Of a DNA stretch of 60,765 bases, positions 26,562-33,441 are shown one piece after another. The translations under genes and the position numbers were made by a program. Each line of letters starts with the position of its first letter. Position 1 is the stretch's first letter. The notes under the pieces were generated by a model. The model saw nothing but the letters and a program-made list of their open reading frames with translations, did not search any database and was not told the origin of the DNA. This DNA is from Bacillus thermozeamaize (GTDB taxonomy: Bacteria > Bacillota > Bacilli > ZCTH02-B2), in the NCBI GenBank assembly GCA_002159075.1, contig LZRT01000101.1, forward strand, positions 1 to 60,765, read 5' to 3'.

Positions 26562-26708
26562 GCCCGTTGCCCCTTTCCATTGCATCAGGAATATCACGGT
26601 CTGTCCGGTTTGCTTTTCCAGACACTTGTTATGAGAAATCTATGTGGCTATTGTAGCAAACATGTCCATGCGGAGAAATTTCCTTGTGGATGGGCCCCCA
26701 GGGAACAC

Positions 26709-26737
26709 TTGACTAAGAACATATGTTCGTATATGAT
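26709..26737 (+). promoter_or_regulatory. Sigma-A promoter of the comK-like gene
   Basis: TTGACT (26709-26714), exact 17-nt spacer, TATGAT (26732-26737). The spacer holds a LexA-type palindrome. Confidence 0.75.
26716..26729. promoter_or_regulatory. LexA (DinR)-type SOS box inside the comK promoter
   Basis: AGAACATATGTTCG matches the Bacillus SOS box CGAACATATGTTCG at 13 of 14 positions, with a perfect GAACATATGTTC core. It fills the -35/-10 spacer, where LexA would block RNA polymerase. Binding itself is inferred. Confidence 0.7.
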
Positions 26738-26786
26738 GGTGGGACAGGCATAAAGGTGGCGAATGCTGGTATGGGGGAGGGAGTTT

Positions 26787-27323
26787 ATGAAACGTCAGGA
26801 AGTTCTGCGGGCGGTGGAACAGTTTGTCTTGCAGGGTGTGGCCTTTTTGCCGGAAAATCAGCCCGGGATCGGGGATCAGTTGCGACTGTTGCAAGAAGAC
26901 GGTTTGACGACGGCGCTGCCGGTGCAAGTGAACCGGTTTCTGAAAGGGATCGCCTACTACTATGGGACCGACTTGACGGTGATGCGCCAGCGGTACGGAC
27001 AGGCGATTGCAAGGAAGCAACTGATTCCGCTGCCTTTTACGGAAGATTGGATTCTGGTTCCGTTCAAGGTCAGGACGCCGATTGGCCGCCAGGTGGTGCA
27101 TGGTTGGTTTGCCGCCCATCAGATCCGCCAGATGGCGGCGCAGGCACCGCAACGGACGCGGCTTGCGCTGGCAGGTGGACATGACGTGACGGTCCACCAC
27201 TCGCTCAATTTTTGCCAGATGCAGCTGCGGCATGTGACGCTTGTTCGCCATTTGTACGAAGAGATTCACTTTCGCAGACGTTCTGCAGCGGTCAGAGAAC
27301 GGGGTGAAACCTACCTGTTTTAG
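26787..27323 (+). CDS. comK: ComK-like competence transcription factor
   Basis: A 178-residue protein with the layout of ComK, the master activator of late competence genes in Bacillus. Similarity is clearest from FLKGIAYYYGTDLTVMRQRY (about residue 46) through PLPFTEDWILVPFKVRTPIG and the later VTVHHSLNFCQMQLRH stretch. These parallel CRFFGSSYAGRK, IFLFPTLSS and ISYNSFENQVYR of B. subtilis ComK. ATG 26787 follows GGGAGGGAG. The C-terminus is shorter than in B. subtilis. It has its own promoter with an SOS box and its own terminator, and stands upstream of a sigma-factor gene. Confidence 0.75.
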   Translation: MKRQEVLRAVEQFVLQGVAFLPENQPGIGDQLRLLQEDGLTTALPVQVNRFLKGIAYYYGTDLTVMRQRYGQAIARKQLIPLPFTEDWILVPFKVRTPIGRQVVHGWFAAHQIRQMAAQAPQRTRLALAGGHDVTVHHSLNFCQMQLRHVTLVRHLYEEIHFRRRSAAVRERGETYLF

Positions 27324-27328
27324 ATGTG

Positions 27329-27371
27329 GACCGAATCCAGGGGATGGCCTCCGGATGACGGGTCTTTTTTT
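27329..27371 (+). terminator. Terminator of the comK-like gene
   Basis: Outer arms GACC/GGTC and inner arms ATCCAGGGG/CCTCCGGAT fold into a hairpin followed by seven T. The comK-like gene is therefore a single-gene unit. Confidence 0.75.
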
Positions 27372-27380
27372 GTGCCGCCG

Positions 27381-27394
27381 AAAATCAAGATTTT
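27381..27394. promoter_or_regulatory. ComK-box-like AT palindrome upstream of the sigma gene
   Basis: AAAATCAAGATTTT is an inverted repeat resembling the ComK AT-box (AAAA-N5-TTTT), with one extra spacer base or one mismatch. It lies 142 nt before the sigma start in otherwise GC-rich DNA. A second box in register was not found, so this is tentative. Confidence 0.3.
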
Positions 27395-27535
27395 TGTTTT
27401 TCACTCCCAAAACCTTCACCCGGGCAGGGAAAGTGCGGCGAGACCGAAGGTGTGCCGGGGGAAGGATGGCCGTATCCTGTTCTTGCGCGCATGATTCGGA
27501 AGGGCCGGCCCTCCATGTGTGGAGGGAGATTGCGG

Positions 27536-28099
27536 ATGTCAGGGAAGCGGATCGAAGAGTGGGTATTGGCCGTCCAGCGTGGTGAATCGCAATGGCTGCC
27601 GGAAATTGTCTCGCATTACGAACCGCTGGTGCGCAGCCTGGCCAGACGGATGGGCCGTTCATGGGAGGATGCCTGTCAGGAAGGGCGGTTGGCCGTCGTC
27701 GAGGCGGTTTACCGGTTTGATGCGACGAAGGGATGTTATTTCGGCGCTTTTGTCAAGAAACGGGTGTGGGCTGCGCTGCGCACCTTGCAAAGGCGGGAGT
27801 GGCGATGGGGCCGGGAAGGTCCGGCGTGGACCCGTGAGGATGAGGAAGCGGAGGGGGACTGGTGGGAAGAGCAGCCTGATCCCCGTGCTGACGTGTTGGA
27901 TGAGCGTCTGTTTTGGCATTTGTTGTCGGAAACGCTTTCAACAAGGGAGCAATTGGTGATTGAACAACATCTCGTGGCCGGCCATACCTTGCGGGAACTG
28001 GCAGCCCGGGAAGGCGTTTCGGTGGAAACGGTGAAAACCTGGAAACGCCGCGCCTTGCAAAAGCTTCGCGCAGGGGCGGCTCGTTTGTTCGAGATGTGA
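27536..28099 (+). CDS. Sigma-70 family RNA polymerase sigma factor (small, SigO/YvrI-like context)
   Basis: A 187-residue sigma factor with region 2 (from LVRSLARRMGRSWEDACQEG to about FDATKGCYFGAFVKKRVWAA) and region 4 (LSTREQLVIEQHLVAGHTLR, then EGVSVETVKTWKRRALQKLR). There is no region 1 or 3. The linker is unusually Trp/Glu-rich. ATG 27536 lies 8 nt after GGAGGGAG; the frame is open upstream but without an RBS. DUF1659, DUF2922 and YvrJ genes follow, as around other sigma factors in Bacillales; in B. subtilis yvrJ is linked to the two-part sigma factor SigO/RsoA. No anti-sigma gene is adjacent. Confidence 0.85.
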   Translation: MSGKRIEEWVLAVQRGESQWLPEIVSHYEPLVRSLARRMGRSWEDACQEGRLAVVEAVYRFDATKGCYFGAFVKKRVWAALRTLQRREWRWGREGPAWTREDEEAEGDWWEEQPDPRADVLDERLFWHLLSETLSTREQLVIEQHLVAGHTLRELAAREGVSVETVKTWKRRALQKLRAGAARLFEM

Positions 28100-28161
28100 T
28101 CCGGATCAATTTTCCCTTGCCGTTTGTCCCCTTTTTCTTAAGGCACGGTGCATGTTATCCA

Positions 28162-28177
28162 GTGTGACCGGTCACAC
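28162..28177. promoter_or_regulatory. Perfect 16-bp palindrome upstream of the DUF1659 triad
   Basis: GTGTGACCGGTCACAC reads the same on both strands. It sits 64 nt before the DUF1659 start, with no recognisable sigma-A promoter nearby. The TGTGA-N4-TCACA form suggests a dimeric regulator such as a Crp/Fnr-type protein. A separate 12-bp palindrome TGATCCGGATCA covers the sigma stop codon at 28097-28108. Confidence 0.6.
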
Positions 28178-28241
28178 AACTTGCGGGCCGTCGGGTCCGG
28201 CATCATGAAACGATCTCAAATGACGAAAGGAGAGGATGCGC

Positions 28242-28463
28242 ATGGCTGTGACAAAAATCTCCGGAATGAGCCGGATGGTGCTGGGGTTTGAAGTCGGGAT
28301 GGACGAGTTTGGACGTCCCGTCGTTCGCAGCCAGACACTGCAAAATGTCCGTCCCGATGCGGATGACCAGGATGTGTATGACGTGGCGCAGGCCCTGGCC
28401 AGTCTGCAGGCTTATCCGTTGAGCCACGTGGTCCGCGTCGATCAGGCGCAATTGACCGAGTAA
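28242..28463 (+). CDS. DUF1659 small protein
   Basis: A 73-residue protein of the DUF1659 family; the sequence around SQTLQNVRPDADDQDVYDVA and the end SHVVRVDQAQL are typical. No membrane segment. ATG 28242 follows AAAGGAGAGG. Function of the family is unknown; it almost always occurs beside DUF2922 and YvrJ genes, as here. First gene of the triad after the sigma factor. Confidence 0.82.
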   Translation: MAVTKISGMSRMVLGFEVGMDEFGRPVVRSQTLQNVRPDADDQDVYDVAQALASLQAYPLSHVVRVDQAQLTE

Positions 28464-28509
28464 AGGTTTTTGACAATCACATGCCAATCCAAAGTGAGGA
28501 GTGAGGGCC

Positions 28510-28731
28510 ATGAACAGCAAAACACTGGAACTGATTTTTCGCACGGAAGCCGGCAGGACCGTGCGGATCACCCTCAGGGATCCGATTGAACCGGTAGAAC
28601 CGGCGGCCGTGAACAACGTCATGGACACCATCCTGGCGAAAAATCTCTTTCAAACCAATGGTGCCAACTGGACGGAAAAGGTGGGGGCCCGTCTGCAGGA
28701 TCGGACGGTGACGGAACTTCCTTTGGCGTAA
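28510..28731 (+). CDS. DUF2922 small protein
   Basis: A 73-residue DUF2922 protein with the family pattern KTLELIFRTEAGRTVRITLR and a central VNNVMDTILAKNLF helix. It has the same length as its DUF1659 neighbour, 46 nt upstream, and both look like small alpha/beta proteins that could form a complex; this is inference. ATG 28510 is preceded by GAGGAGTGAGG. Function unknown. Confidence 0.82.
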   Translation: MNSKTLELIFRTEAGRTVRITLRDPIEPVEPAAVNNVMDTILAKNLFQTNGANWTEKVGARLQDRTVTELPLA

Positions 28732-28839
28732 CGCCAGAGGGAACGCAAGACCATCGAATTTCCTTGACGGACAGATGACAAGCTGAGGCGGTGCAGGACT
28801 CCATGCAGGACGAGGGACAGGACGAAGGAAGAGAAAGCC

Positions 28840-28858
28840 GGAGGGGGAACACCCCTCC
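28840..28858 (+). other. Short GC-rich hairpin between DUF2922 and yvrJ
   Basis: GGAGGGG (28840-28846) and CCCCTCC (28852-28858) with loop GAACA, then CCATGTTTTT. It could be a weak terminator or an mRNA processing/stability element inside the operon. The rest of 28732-28885 shows nothing else. Confidence 0.35.
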
Positions 28859-28885
28859 CCATGTTTTTCAGGGAGGAGTGGGAAG

Positions 28886-29038
28886 GTGGATGTCTGGATC
28901 GGCTTGCTGAAAGACCTCGGATTTCCCATCGTGGTGACCTTGTATTTGCTGATGCGGATCGAGGCCAAACTGGAGCAATTGGCAACCAGCATCGTACAAC
29001 TGGATCAGACGCTCCTCCAATGGCTGGAGAAGCGGTGA
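28886..29038 (+). CDS. yvrJ: YvrJ family small membrane protein
   Basis: A 50-residue protein starting at GTG 28886, 7 nt after GGGAGGAG (28871-28878). One transmembrane helix (GFPIVVTLYLLMRIEAKLEQ region, residues 12-24) is followed by an amphipathic helix, the pattern of the YvrJ family, which looks holin-like. In B. subtilis yvrJ is a target of the SigO system. It closes the DUF1659-DUF2922-YvrJ set; co-expression with the sigma factor is likely. The role is unknown. Confidence 0.8.
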   Translation: MDVWIGLLKDLGFPIVVTLYLLMRIEAKLEQLATSIVQLDQTLLQWLEKR

Positions 29039-29145
29039 GGAAGCGGGGGGTGTCCATGGTTGTCACGGAAAAGTAATGGTGCCTCCCGGGATTCGGTAGT
29101 ATAATGATTTTGTACAGACGATCGAACCTGGGGAGGTTTTCTTGT

Positions 29146-29928
29146 ATGGATCTCGGATTGAAGGATAAGGTGGCCCTGGTGGCTGCTGCCAGCAAAGGAT
29201 TGGGATTCGCTGTCGCAAAAGAACTGGTGCGGGAAGGGGCGCGCGTGGTCATTGCCAGCAGGGACGCATCCCGGATCCAAAAAGCTGCGGAGATCATTGA
29301 GCAGGAAACGGGAAAATCTGTTTTTCCCCTTACGGCAGATGTCGGACGAGCGGAAGAAATCAAGGCGTTGCTTGATGAAATTGGAAAACGGTACGGACGT
29401 TTGGATGTCCTGATCACCAACGCGGGCGGGCCTCCGAGCGGGAAGTTTCAGGATTTCGATGATGGGGATTGGGAGGATGCGTTTGTTCGGAATTTTCTCA
29501 GTGTTGTTCGGCTGATTCGGGGCAGCCTGCCGTGGATGAGCGAAGGGGGCAGGGTGGTAGCGCTGGCTTCTTCCTCTGTCCGCCAACCGATTCCCGGGCT
29601 GATTCTCTCCAATACGATGCGGGCCGGGGTGGCTGCCCTGATCAAGACGCTGGCCGAAGAGCTGGCCGGGCAAGGGATTTTGCTCAACACGGTATGTCCA
29701 GGGCGGATTGCCACGGATCGGCTGATTGAATTGGATTCCATTCGGGCACAAAACCTGGGCCTCAGTTTGGAAGAGGTGCGCAAAGAAGCGGAAGCCGCCA
29801 TTCCGCTGAAGCGCTACGGAGATCCGGAAGAGTTTGCCCGCGCTGTCGTATTTTTGGCTTCCTGGGCCAATACCTATATTACGGGACAGGTGTTGCTGGT
29901 GGATGGCGGACTGGTTCGGGCCCTGTGA
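29146..29928 (+). CDS. SDR family protein lacking the canonical Tyr/Lys pair
   Basis: A 260-residue Rossmann-fold SDR with an altered cofactor motif (AAASKGLGFAVA), NAGG, and the C-terminal GQVLLVDGG. Where FabG has YxxxK this protein reads SNTMR, so the catalytic Tyr and Lys are Ser and Arg; the upstream Ser is kept (SSSVRQ). A subgroup of bacillal SDRs shares this SVRQP..LSNT pattern, so it is a lineage trait, not a random mutation. Activity is uncertain. ATG 29146 has GGGGAGG upstream, and a TATAAT lies at 29099. Confidence 0.82.
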   Translation: MDLGLKDKVALVAAASKGLGFAVAKELVREGARVVIASRDASRIQKAAEIIEQETGKSVFPLTADVGRAEEIKALLDEIGKRYGRLDVLITNAGGPPSGKFQDFDDGDWEDAFVRNFLSVVRLIRGSLPWMSEGGRVVALASSSVRQPIPGLILSNTMRAGVAALIKTLAEELAGQGILLNTVCPGRIATDRLIELDSIRAQNLGLSLEEVRKEAEAAIPLKRYGDPEEFARAVVFLASWANTYITGQVLLVDGGLVRAL

Positions 29929-29936
29929 AGGGCCCG
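29917..29936 (+). terminator. Hairpin overlapping the SDR stop codon
   Basis: CGGGCCC (29917-29923) and GGGCCCG (29930-29936) flank TGTGAA, which contains the TGA stop; CTTTGT follows, and a T7 run comes slightly later (about 29953). Confidence 0.55.
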
Positions 29937-30019
29937 CTTTGTATGGGGGCCGTTTTTTTGGTAGTATGTGGACATGGAACGGTTTGGAAGATCAGCCGGA
30001 AGCTTGAGGAGGGATAGCG

Positions 30020-30421
30020 ATGACAGAGGTCCAGGAAAATGGCGTCGTTCGCATCGCGGATGATGTGGTGGCGATCATCGCCGGGGTGGCTGCTTCTGAG
30101 ACAGAGGGAGTGGCCAGCATGTCAGGCGGGATTACGGAAGGATTTGCCCGCCGCGTCAGCGGAAAAAACGTCACCAAAGGAGTCAGCGTGGAAGTGGGTT
30201 CCGTGGAGGCCGCGATCGATCTGCGCGTGATCGTCAAGTATGGCGTGAAAATCCATGAAGTGGCCCGCAAGTTGCAGGAAAACGTCAAAGAAGCCGTGGA
30301 GACGATGACGGGGTTGCGGGTGGTTGAAGTCAATGTGAAAGTGGAAGGAGTGGAGTTTCCGGAGAACGCTCCTCGGCATGCCGCCAAGGAGAAAGCCGCG
30401 CAGGAACCCCGCCTGAAGTGA
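30020..30421 (+). CDS. Asp23/Gls24 family envelope stress response protein
   Basis: A 133-residue Asp23/Gls24 domain protein (YloU/YqhY relatives). The start, NGVVRIADDVVAIIAGVAAS, and EVNVKVEGVEF near the C-terminus are family hallmarks. No membrane segment. Proteins of this family are cytoplasmic or membrane-associated, linked to envelope stress and, for YqhY, to acetyl-CoA carboxylase control. Monocistronic. A 14-bp tandem duplication with one mismatch straddles its TGA. Confidence 0.88.
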   Translation: MTEVQENGVVRIADDVVAIIAGVAASETEGVASMSGGITEGFARRVSGKNVTKGVSVEVGSVEAAIDLRVIVKYGVKIHEVARKLQENVKEAVETMTGLRVVEVNVKVEGVEFPENAPRHAAKEKAAQEPRLK

Positions 30422-30439
30422 CAGACCTGAACTGACAGA
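30412..30439. repeat. 14-bp tandem duplication across the Asp23 stop codon
   Basis: CCTGAAGTGACAGA (30412-30425) is followed by CCTGAACTGACAGA (30426-30439), then a partial third copy TCTGAA. The TGA stop (30419-30421) is inside the first copy. Confidence 0.85.
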
Positions 30440-30445
30440 TCTGAA

Positions 30446-30847
30446 TCAACCGCGCAGCCACCACAATGTCAGGAGATGGCCAAGCGCGGCAAAGCCCAGC
30501 CCGACGAGATTGCTGCTCAGCATGTAGAGAAGGGCTGTGGCCGTTTTGCCTTCCTGGAACAACAGCAGCGTCTCATTGGCGAAGGTGGAAAAGGTCGTAA
30601 ACCCCCCGAGAAAGCCGGTGATGAGAAAGGCTCGTCCTGCCGGCGAGAGCCAGGGGGTTTCCAAGCCCAGCGTGAAGATGATGCCGATCATCAGGCAGCC
30701 CAATGCGTTGACCACCCATGTTCCCCAGGGAAAAAACGGGGATGCCGTGGTGGTCAGCGCCGTGACCAGGGTTGACAGCGCATATCGTGCCGCCGAGCCC
30801 AATGCGCCACCCAGTCCGATGAGAAGGAGAATCAGCAGATTTTCCAA
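30446..30847 (-). CDS. crcB: Fluoride exporter FluC/CrcB
   Basis: A 133-residue four-helix membrane protein. GFLGGFTTFSTFANE is the fluoride-channel signature, with the phenylalanine-box and sodium-site residues, and GSAARY is the conserved start of the first helix. It forms a dual-topology dimer that exports fluoride. TTG 30847 follows AGGGGGA; the frame is open to 30919 without a better site. Only one crcB copy is seen here, and no fluoride riboswitch is recognisable upstream. Confidence 0.9.
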   Translation of the reverse strand: MENLLILLLIGLGGALGSAARYALSTLVTALTTTASPFFPWGTWVVNALGCLMIGIIFTLGLETPWLSPAGRAFLITGFLGGFTTFSTFANETLLLFQEGKTATALLYMLSSNLVGLGFAALGHLLTLWWLRG

Positions 30848-31048
30848 GTCACTTCCCCCTGTCCATGCAAACGCGGTGCATGCAGCATTGATTGTACATG
30901 AAAGATGACTTTCTTGCACCGTGCCATTCCGGTAGATGCGATCTGTTTGTCATCATTCATCATGCTGCTTTTTTATTCTTCTTTATTCTAATTTTTGAAT
31001 AAATTGTGGTCAACAAATGAAAAAAAGGTGAAACTTTACGAAAAGTGA

Positions 31049-31074
31049 GGTCCCGCAGTCGCAGGGACTTTTTT
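31049..31074 (+). terminator. Orphan intrinsic terminator upstream of uspA
   Basis: GTCCCGC/GC-A-GGGAC forms a stem around AGTC and is followed by six T. No plus-strand gene precedes it within 600 nt (crcB runs the other way), so it ends an unidentified short transcript or marks a leader. 30920-31048 is AT-rich and otherwise featureless. Confidence 0.6.
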
Positions 31075-31076
31075 CA

Positions 31077-31106
31077 TTGATTAAAATGGGATTGGAGACA
31101 TATGAT
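31077..31106 (+). promoter_or_regulatory. Sigma-A promoter of uspA
   Basis: TTGATT (31077-31082), 18-nt spacer, TATGAT (31101-31106), just after the orphan terminator. Confidence 0.55.
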
Positions 31107-31142
31107 TCCAGGGTTTATCTATACTGTGGGAGGGGATCATCC

Positions 31143-31574
31143 ATGTTCAAGAAAATTCTTGTGGCAACCGATGGCTCAGAAGGTTCCAAGAAGGCGGTGC
31201 AAACCGCGGTCAAGCTGGTGGAAGGAGCATCCGACGTGCAGGTGACGCTCATCACGGTCGTCCAACCCGTTCCTCTCAGCCTCTATGCCGATTTGCAGGC
31301 GCTGAACATCGATCCGATGGCGAATATAGAGCGGCAGGCGCGGGAACAGGTGGAGGAGGATGCCGCCTCCTTGCGTGATGCGGGCGTTGCCTGCGATACC
31401 AAGGTGGTCGTCGGCGATCCGGGTACGGAAATCTGCCGGGTGGCCAAGGAGGAAGGATATGAATTGGTCGTCGTCGGCAGCCGCGGCCTGAACCAATTTG
31501 CGGAGATCGTTCTCGGGAGCGTGAGCCACAGGGTGCTGCACCACGCGGGCTGTCCGGTGCTGGTGGTCCGGTAA
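31143..31574 (+). CDS. Universal stress protein, UspA family
   Basis: A 143-residue Usp domain. ILVATDGSEGSKKA opens the fold, and the ATP-binding motif G-2x-G-9x-G(S) is visible in VVGSRGLNQFAEIVLGSVSH near the C-terminus, so it belongs to the ATP-binding Usp subgroup. Cytoplasmic; the client process is unknown. ATG 31143 is preceded by GGGAGGGG; the ORF extends upstream to an unlikely start overlapping the promoter. It has its own promoter and terminator. Confidence 0.9.
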   Translation: MFKKILVATDGSEGSKKAVQTAVKLVEGASDVQVTLITVVQPVPLSLYADLQALNIDPMANIERQAREQVEEDAASLRDAGVACDTKVVVGDPGTEICRVAKEEGYELVVVGSRGLNQFAEIVLGSVSHRVLHHAGCPVLVVR

Positions 31575-31592
31575 GCGGAAGCGTTCAGGCTC

Positions 31593-31635
31593 GCCGGTCA
31601 GGGTGAGAGAAAACCTCGCCTTGATCGGCTTTTTT
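31593..31635 (+). terminator. Terminator of uspA
   Basis: GCCGGTCAGGGTGAG (31593-31607) pairs with CTCGCCTTGATCGGC (31615-31629) using three G-U pairs and is followed by six T. Confidence 0.85.
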
Positions 31636-31705
31636 GTTGTTTTGGCGTGCCGTATTTTGGTGTAAGATAGGGATGTCGCAGAAAATAGGGAAGGGTGAAA
31701 GAGGT

Positions 31706-32677
31706 GTGAACAAAAGGCGTTGGATTGCGCTGGCCATCATCGTGGTTGTCGTCGTCGCCGGGATTGTCGCCAGTGTGGCGACGGGCGGACTGGATATGGC
31801 GTTCGGTTCCTCCAATGGCTGGGAGGAGGAAGTGATTTCCGGCAGCGGCCATGACCGGGTTGCGGTGATCACGTTGGATGGCGCCATTAGCGAGTCGTCC
31901 GCGGGGGGATTGTTCGGAGACGGCTTTATCTTCGATGATCTGATGTCCCAATTGCAGCAGGCGCTGGAAGATCCGGCTGTTCGTGCTGTCGTCCTTAGAG
32001 TCAACAGTCCCGGCGGGGAAGTGGTCGCCTCTGATGAAATTTACCGAAAGATTAAAGAAATCCAGGATAATGGAAAACCTGTGGTGGTCAGCATGGGGAC
32101 GATGGCGGCGTCTGGCGGCTACTACGTTGCTGCGGCGGCGGACAAAATTTATGCCAATCCCAATTCTTTGACCGGCAGCATCGGGGTGATTTTTACCCTG
32201 CCCAATTACCAGAAATTGGCTGACCTGATCGGTTATAAGGAAACAGTGATCCAAAGCGGCAAAATGAAGGATATGGGCAATCCGCTGCGGGAGATGCGTC
32301 CGGATGAGAAACAGGTGTTTCAATCCCTGGTCGATGAAACGTATCATCGGTTTGTCGACCTGGTGGCCGAGGAGCGGGGCCTGCCGCGTGAAAAGGTCCT
32401 GACCATCGCCGACGGCCGGATTTACTCCGGGCAGCAGGCCAAGGAACTGGGTTTGGTGGATGAACTAGGCACCCTGGAGGACGCGATCGAGGCGGCCAAG
32501 GAGCTGGCTGGTCTGGAAGAGGCGCTGGTCATCCGGTACACTTATCCGCCGATGAGCTTATTGGATTTCACCGGCGGGTTTTTGGGCAAGCCGAATCATC
32601 CCTCGCCGCTTTCCGGTTTGAAGGAATTGCTCCCATTTTCCCAACAGCCCAGGTTGATGTATCTGTTTCAGCCCTGA
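31706..32677 (+). CDS. sppA: Signal peptide peptidase SppA (S49)
   Basis: A 323-residue membrane-anchored S49 protease. An N-terminal helix (about residues 6-25) precedes the catalytic domain. NSPGG and MAASGGYYVAAAADKI carry the nucleophile Ser136; Lys188 in SGKMKDMG would be the general base, spaced as Ser147/Lys199 in B. subtilis SppA. It degrades leftover signal peptides. GTG 31706 is chosen since the open frame to 31634 runs through promoter-like sequence; AAGGG lies 10 nt upstream. The RDD gene follows 71 nt later, as in B. subtilis sppA-yteJ. Confidence 0.9.
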   Translation: MNKRRWIALAIIVVVVVAGIVASVATGGLDMAFGSSNGWEEEVISGSGHDRVAVITLDGAISESSAGGLFGDGFIFDDLMSQLQQALEDPAVRAVVLRVNSPGGEVVASDEIYRKIKEIQDNGKPVVVSMGTMAASGGYYVAAAADKIYANPNSLTGSIGVIFTLPNYQKLADLIGYKETVIQSGKMKDMGNPLREMRPDEKQVFQSLVDETYHRFVDLVAEERGLPREKVLTIADGRIYSGQQAKELGLVDELGTLEDAIEAAKELAGLEEALVIRYTYPPMSLLDFTGGFLGKPNHPSPLSGLKELLPFSQQPRLMYLFQP

Positions 32678-32748
32678 TGATCCGTGATATGCTGCCAGTG
32701 TCGTTGCGTATGACTATGAAGAAGAAATGAATGAGGAGGGTAGCGTCC

Positions 32749-33231
32749 ATGGATGCGGAAAACCGGAATGTTCACAATGAGGAAGGCGTGGAACATGTGC
32801 ACAGTGGCTCAGGGACAGGAGCGGAGTACCAATATGCAGGCTTTTGGCTCCGTTTTCTCGCCGCGGCGATTGATGGAATTGTGCTCTGGGCAGCGTCTGC
32901 TCTCACTTTTGACCTGATTCGAAAAGCGCAGGGAATTGGCCGATGGGATTTTTCCTGGGTGGATATTGTGGAGTTTATTGCAGAAGCTGCATACTTTGTC
33001 ATCTTAACCGTGGTTTATGGCCAGACGCTCGGTAAAATGGTCGTCGGCATCCGCGTCATTCCCCAGGAGGGTGGGGCCAACCGGTGGGGCGCAATCATTT
33101 TACGCGAAGTCATCGGCAAATTTGTTTCCGCCATCATCCTTCTGATCGGGTATCTGATGGCTGCCTTTGATTCAAAAAAGCGGGCCATGCACGATCGGAT
33201 CGCGGGCACCTATGTGATCAAGGTGCGGTAA
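32749..33231 (+). CDS. RDD family membrane protein (YteJ-like)
   Basis: A 160-residue RDD-domain protein. Three hydrophobic helices follow a charged 30-residue N-terminus; the motif FWLRFLAAAIDGIVL starts the domain, and GQTLGKMVVGIRV and KKRAMHDRIAGT are conserved. ATG 32749 follows GAGGAGGG. In B. subtilis the RDD protein YteJ sits with sppA and affects it, so partnership with the upstream SppA is likely from family knowledge. Confidence 0.88.
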   Translation: MDAENRNVHNEEGVEHVHSGSGTGAEYQYAGFWLRFLAAAIDGIVLWAASALTFDLIRKAQGIGRWDFSWVDIVEFIAEAAYFVILTVVYGQTLGKMVVGIRVIPQEGGANRWGAIILREVIGKFVSAIILLIGYLMAAFDSKKRAMHDRIAGTYVIKVR

Positions 33232-33441
33232 GGGCTATGAATGAAAGCCAAGCGAAAACCAGGGGACTGAGCCAAGCGGGGAAACGATATAAGCGGGGGA
33301 ACGATACCCCCTGCTTTTTTCTTTTTCTGCGGAATTGGCATGTGATGTATGGCCAAGGAAGATGTCGCAAATAGTATGTTCTGACAGGAGGGGCCGACGG
33401 GAGCGGGAATGCCGTACGTGAGATGGAATGGAGGATGTGGA

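Noticed and set aside
30848-31048. Fluoride riboswitch upstream of crcB
   Set aside because: The conserved GGNGAUGG...CC and terminal helix pattern could not be found on the minus strand.
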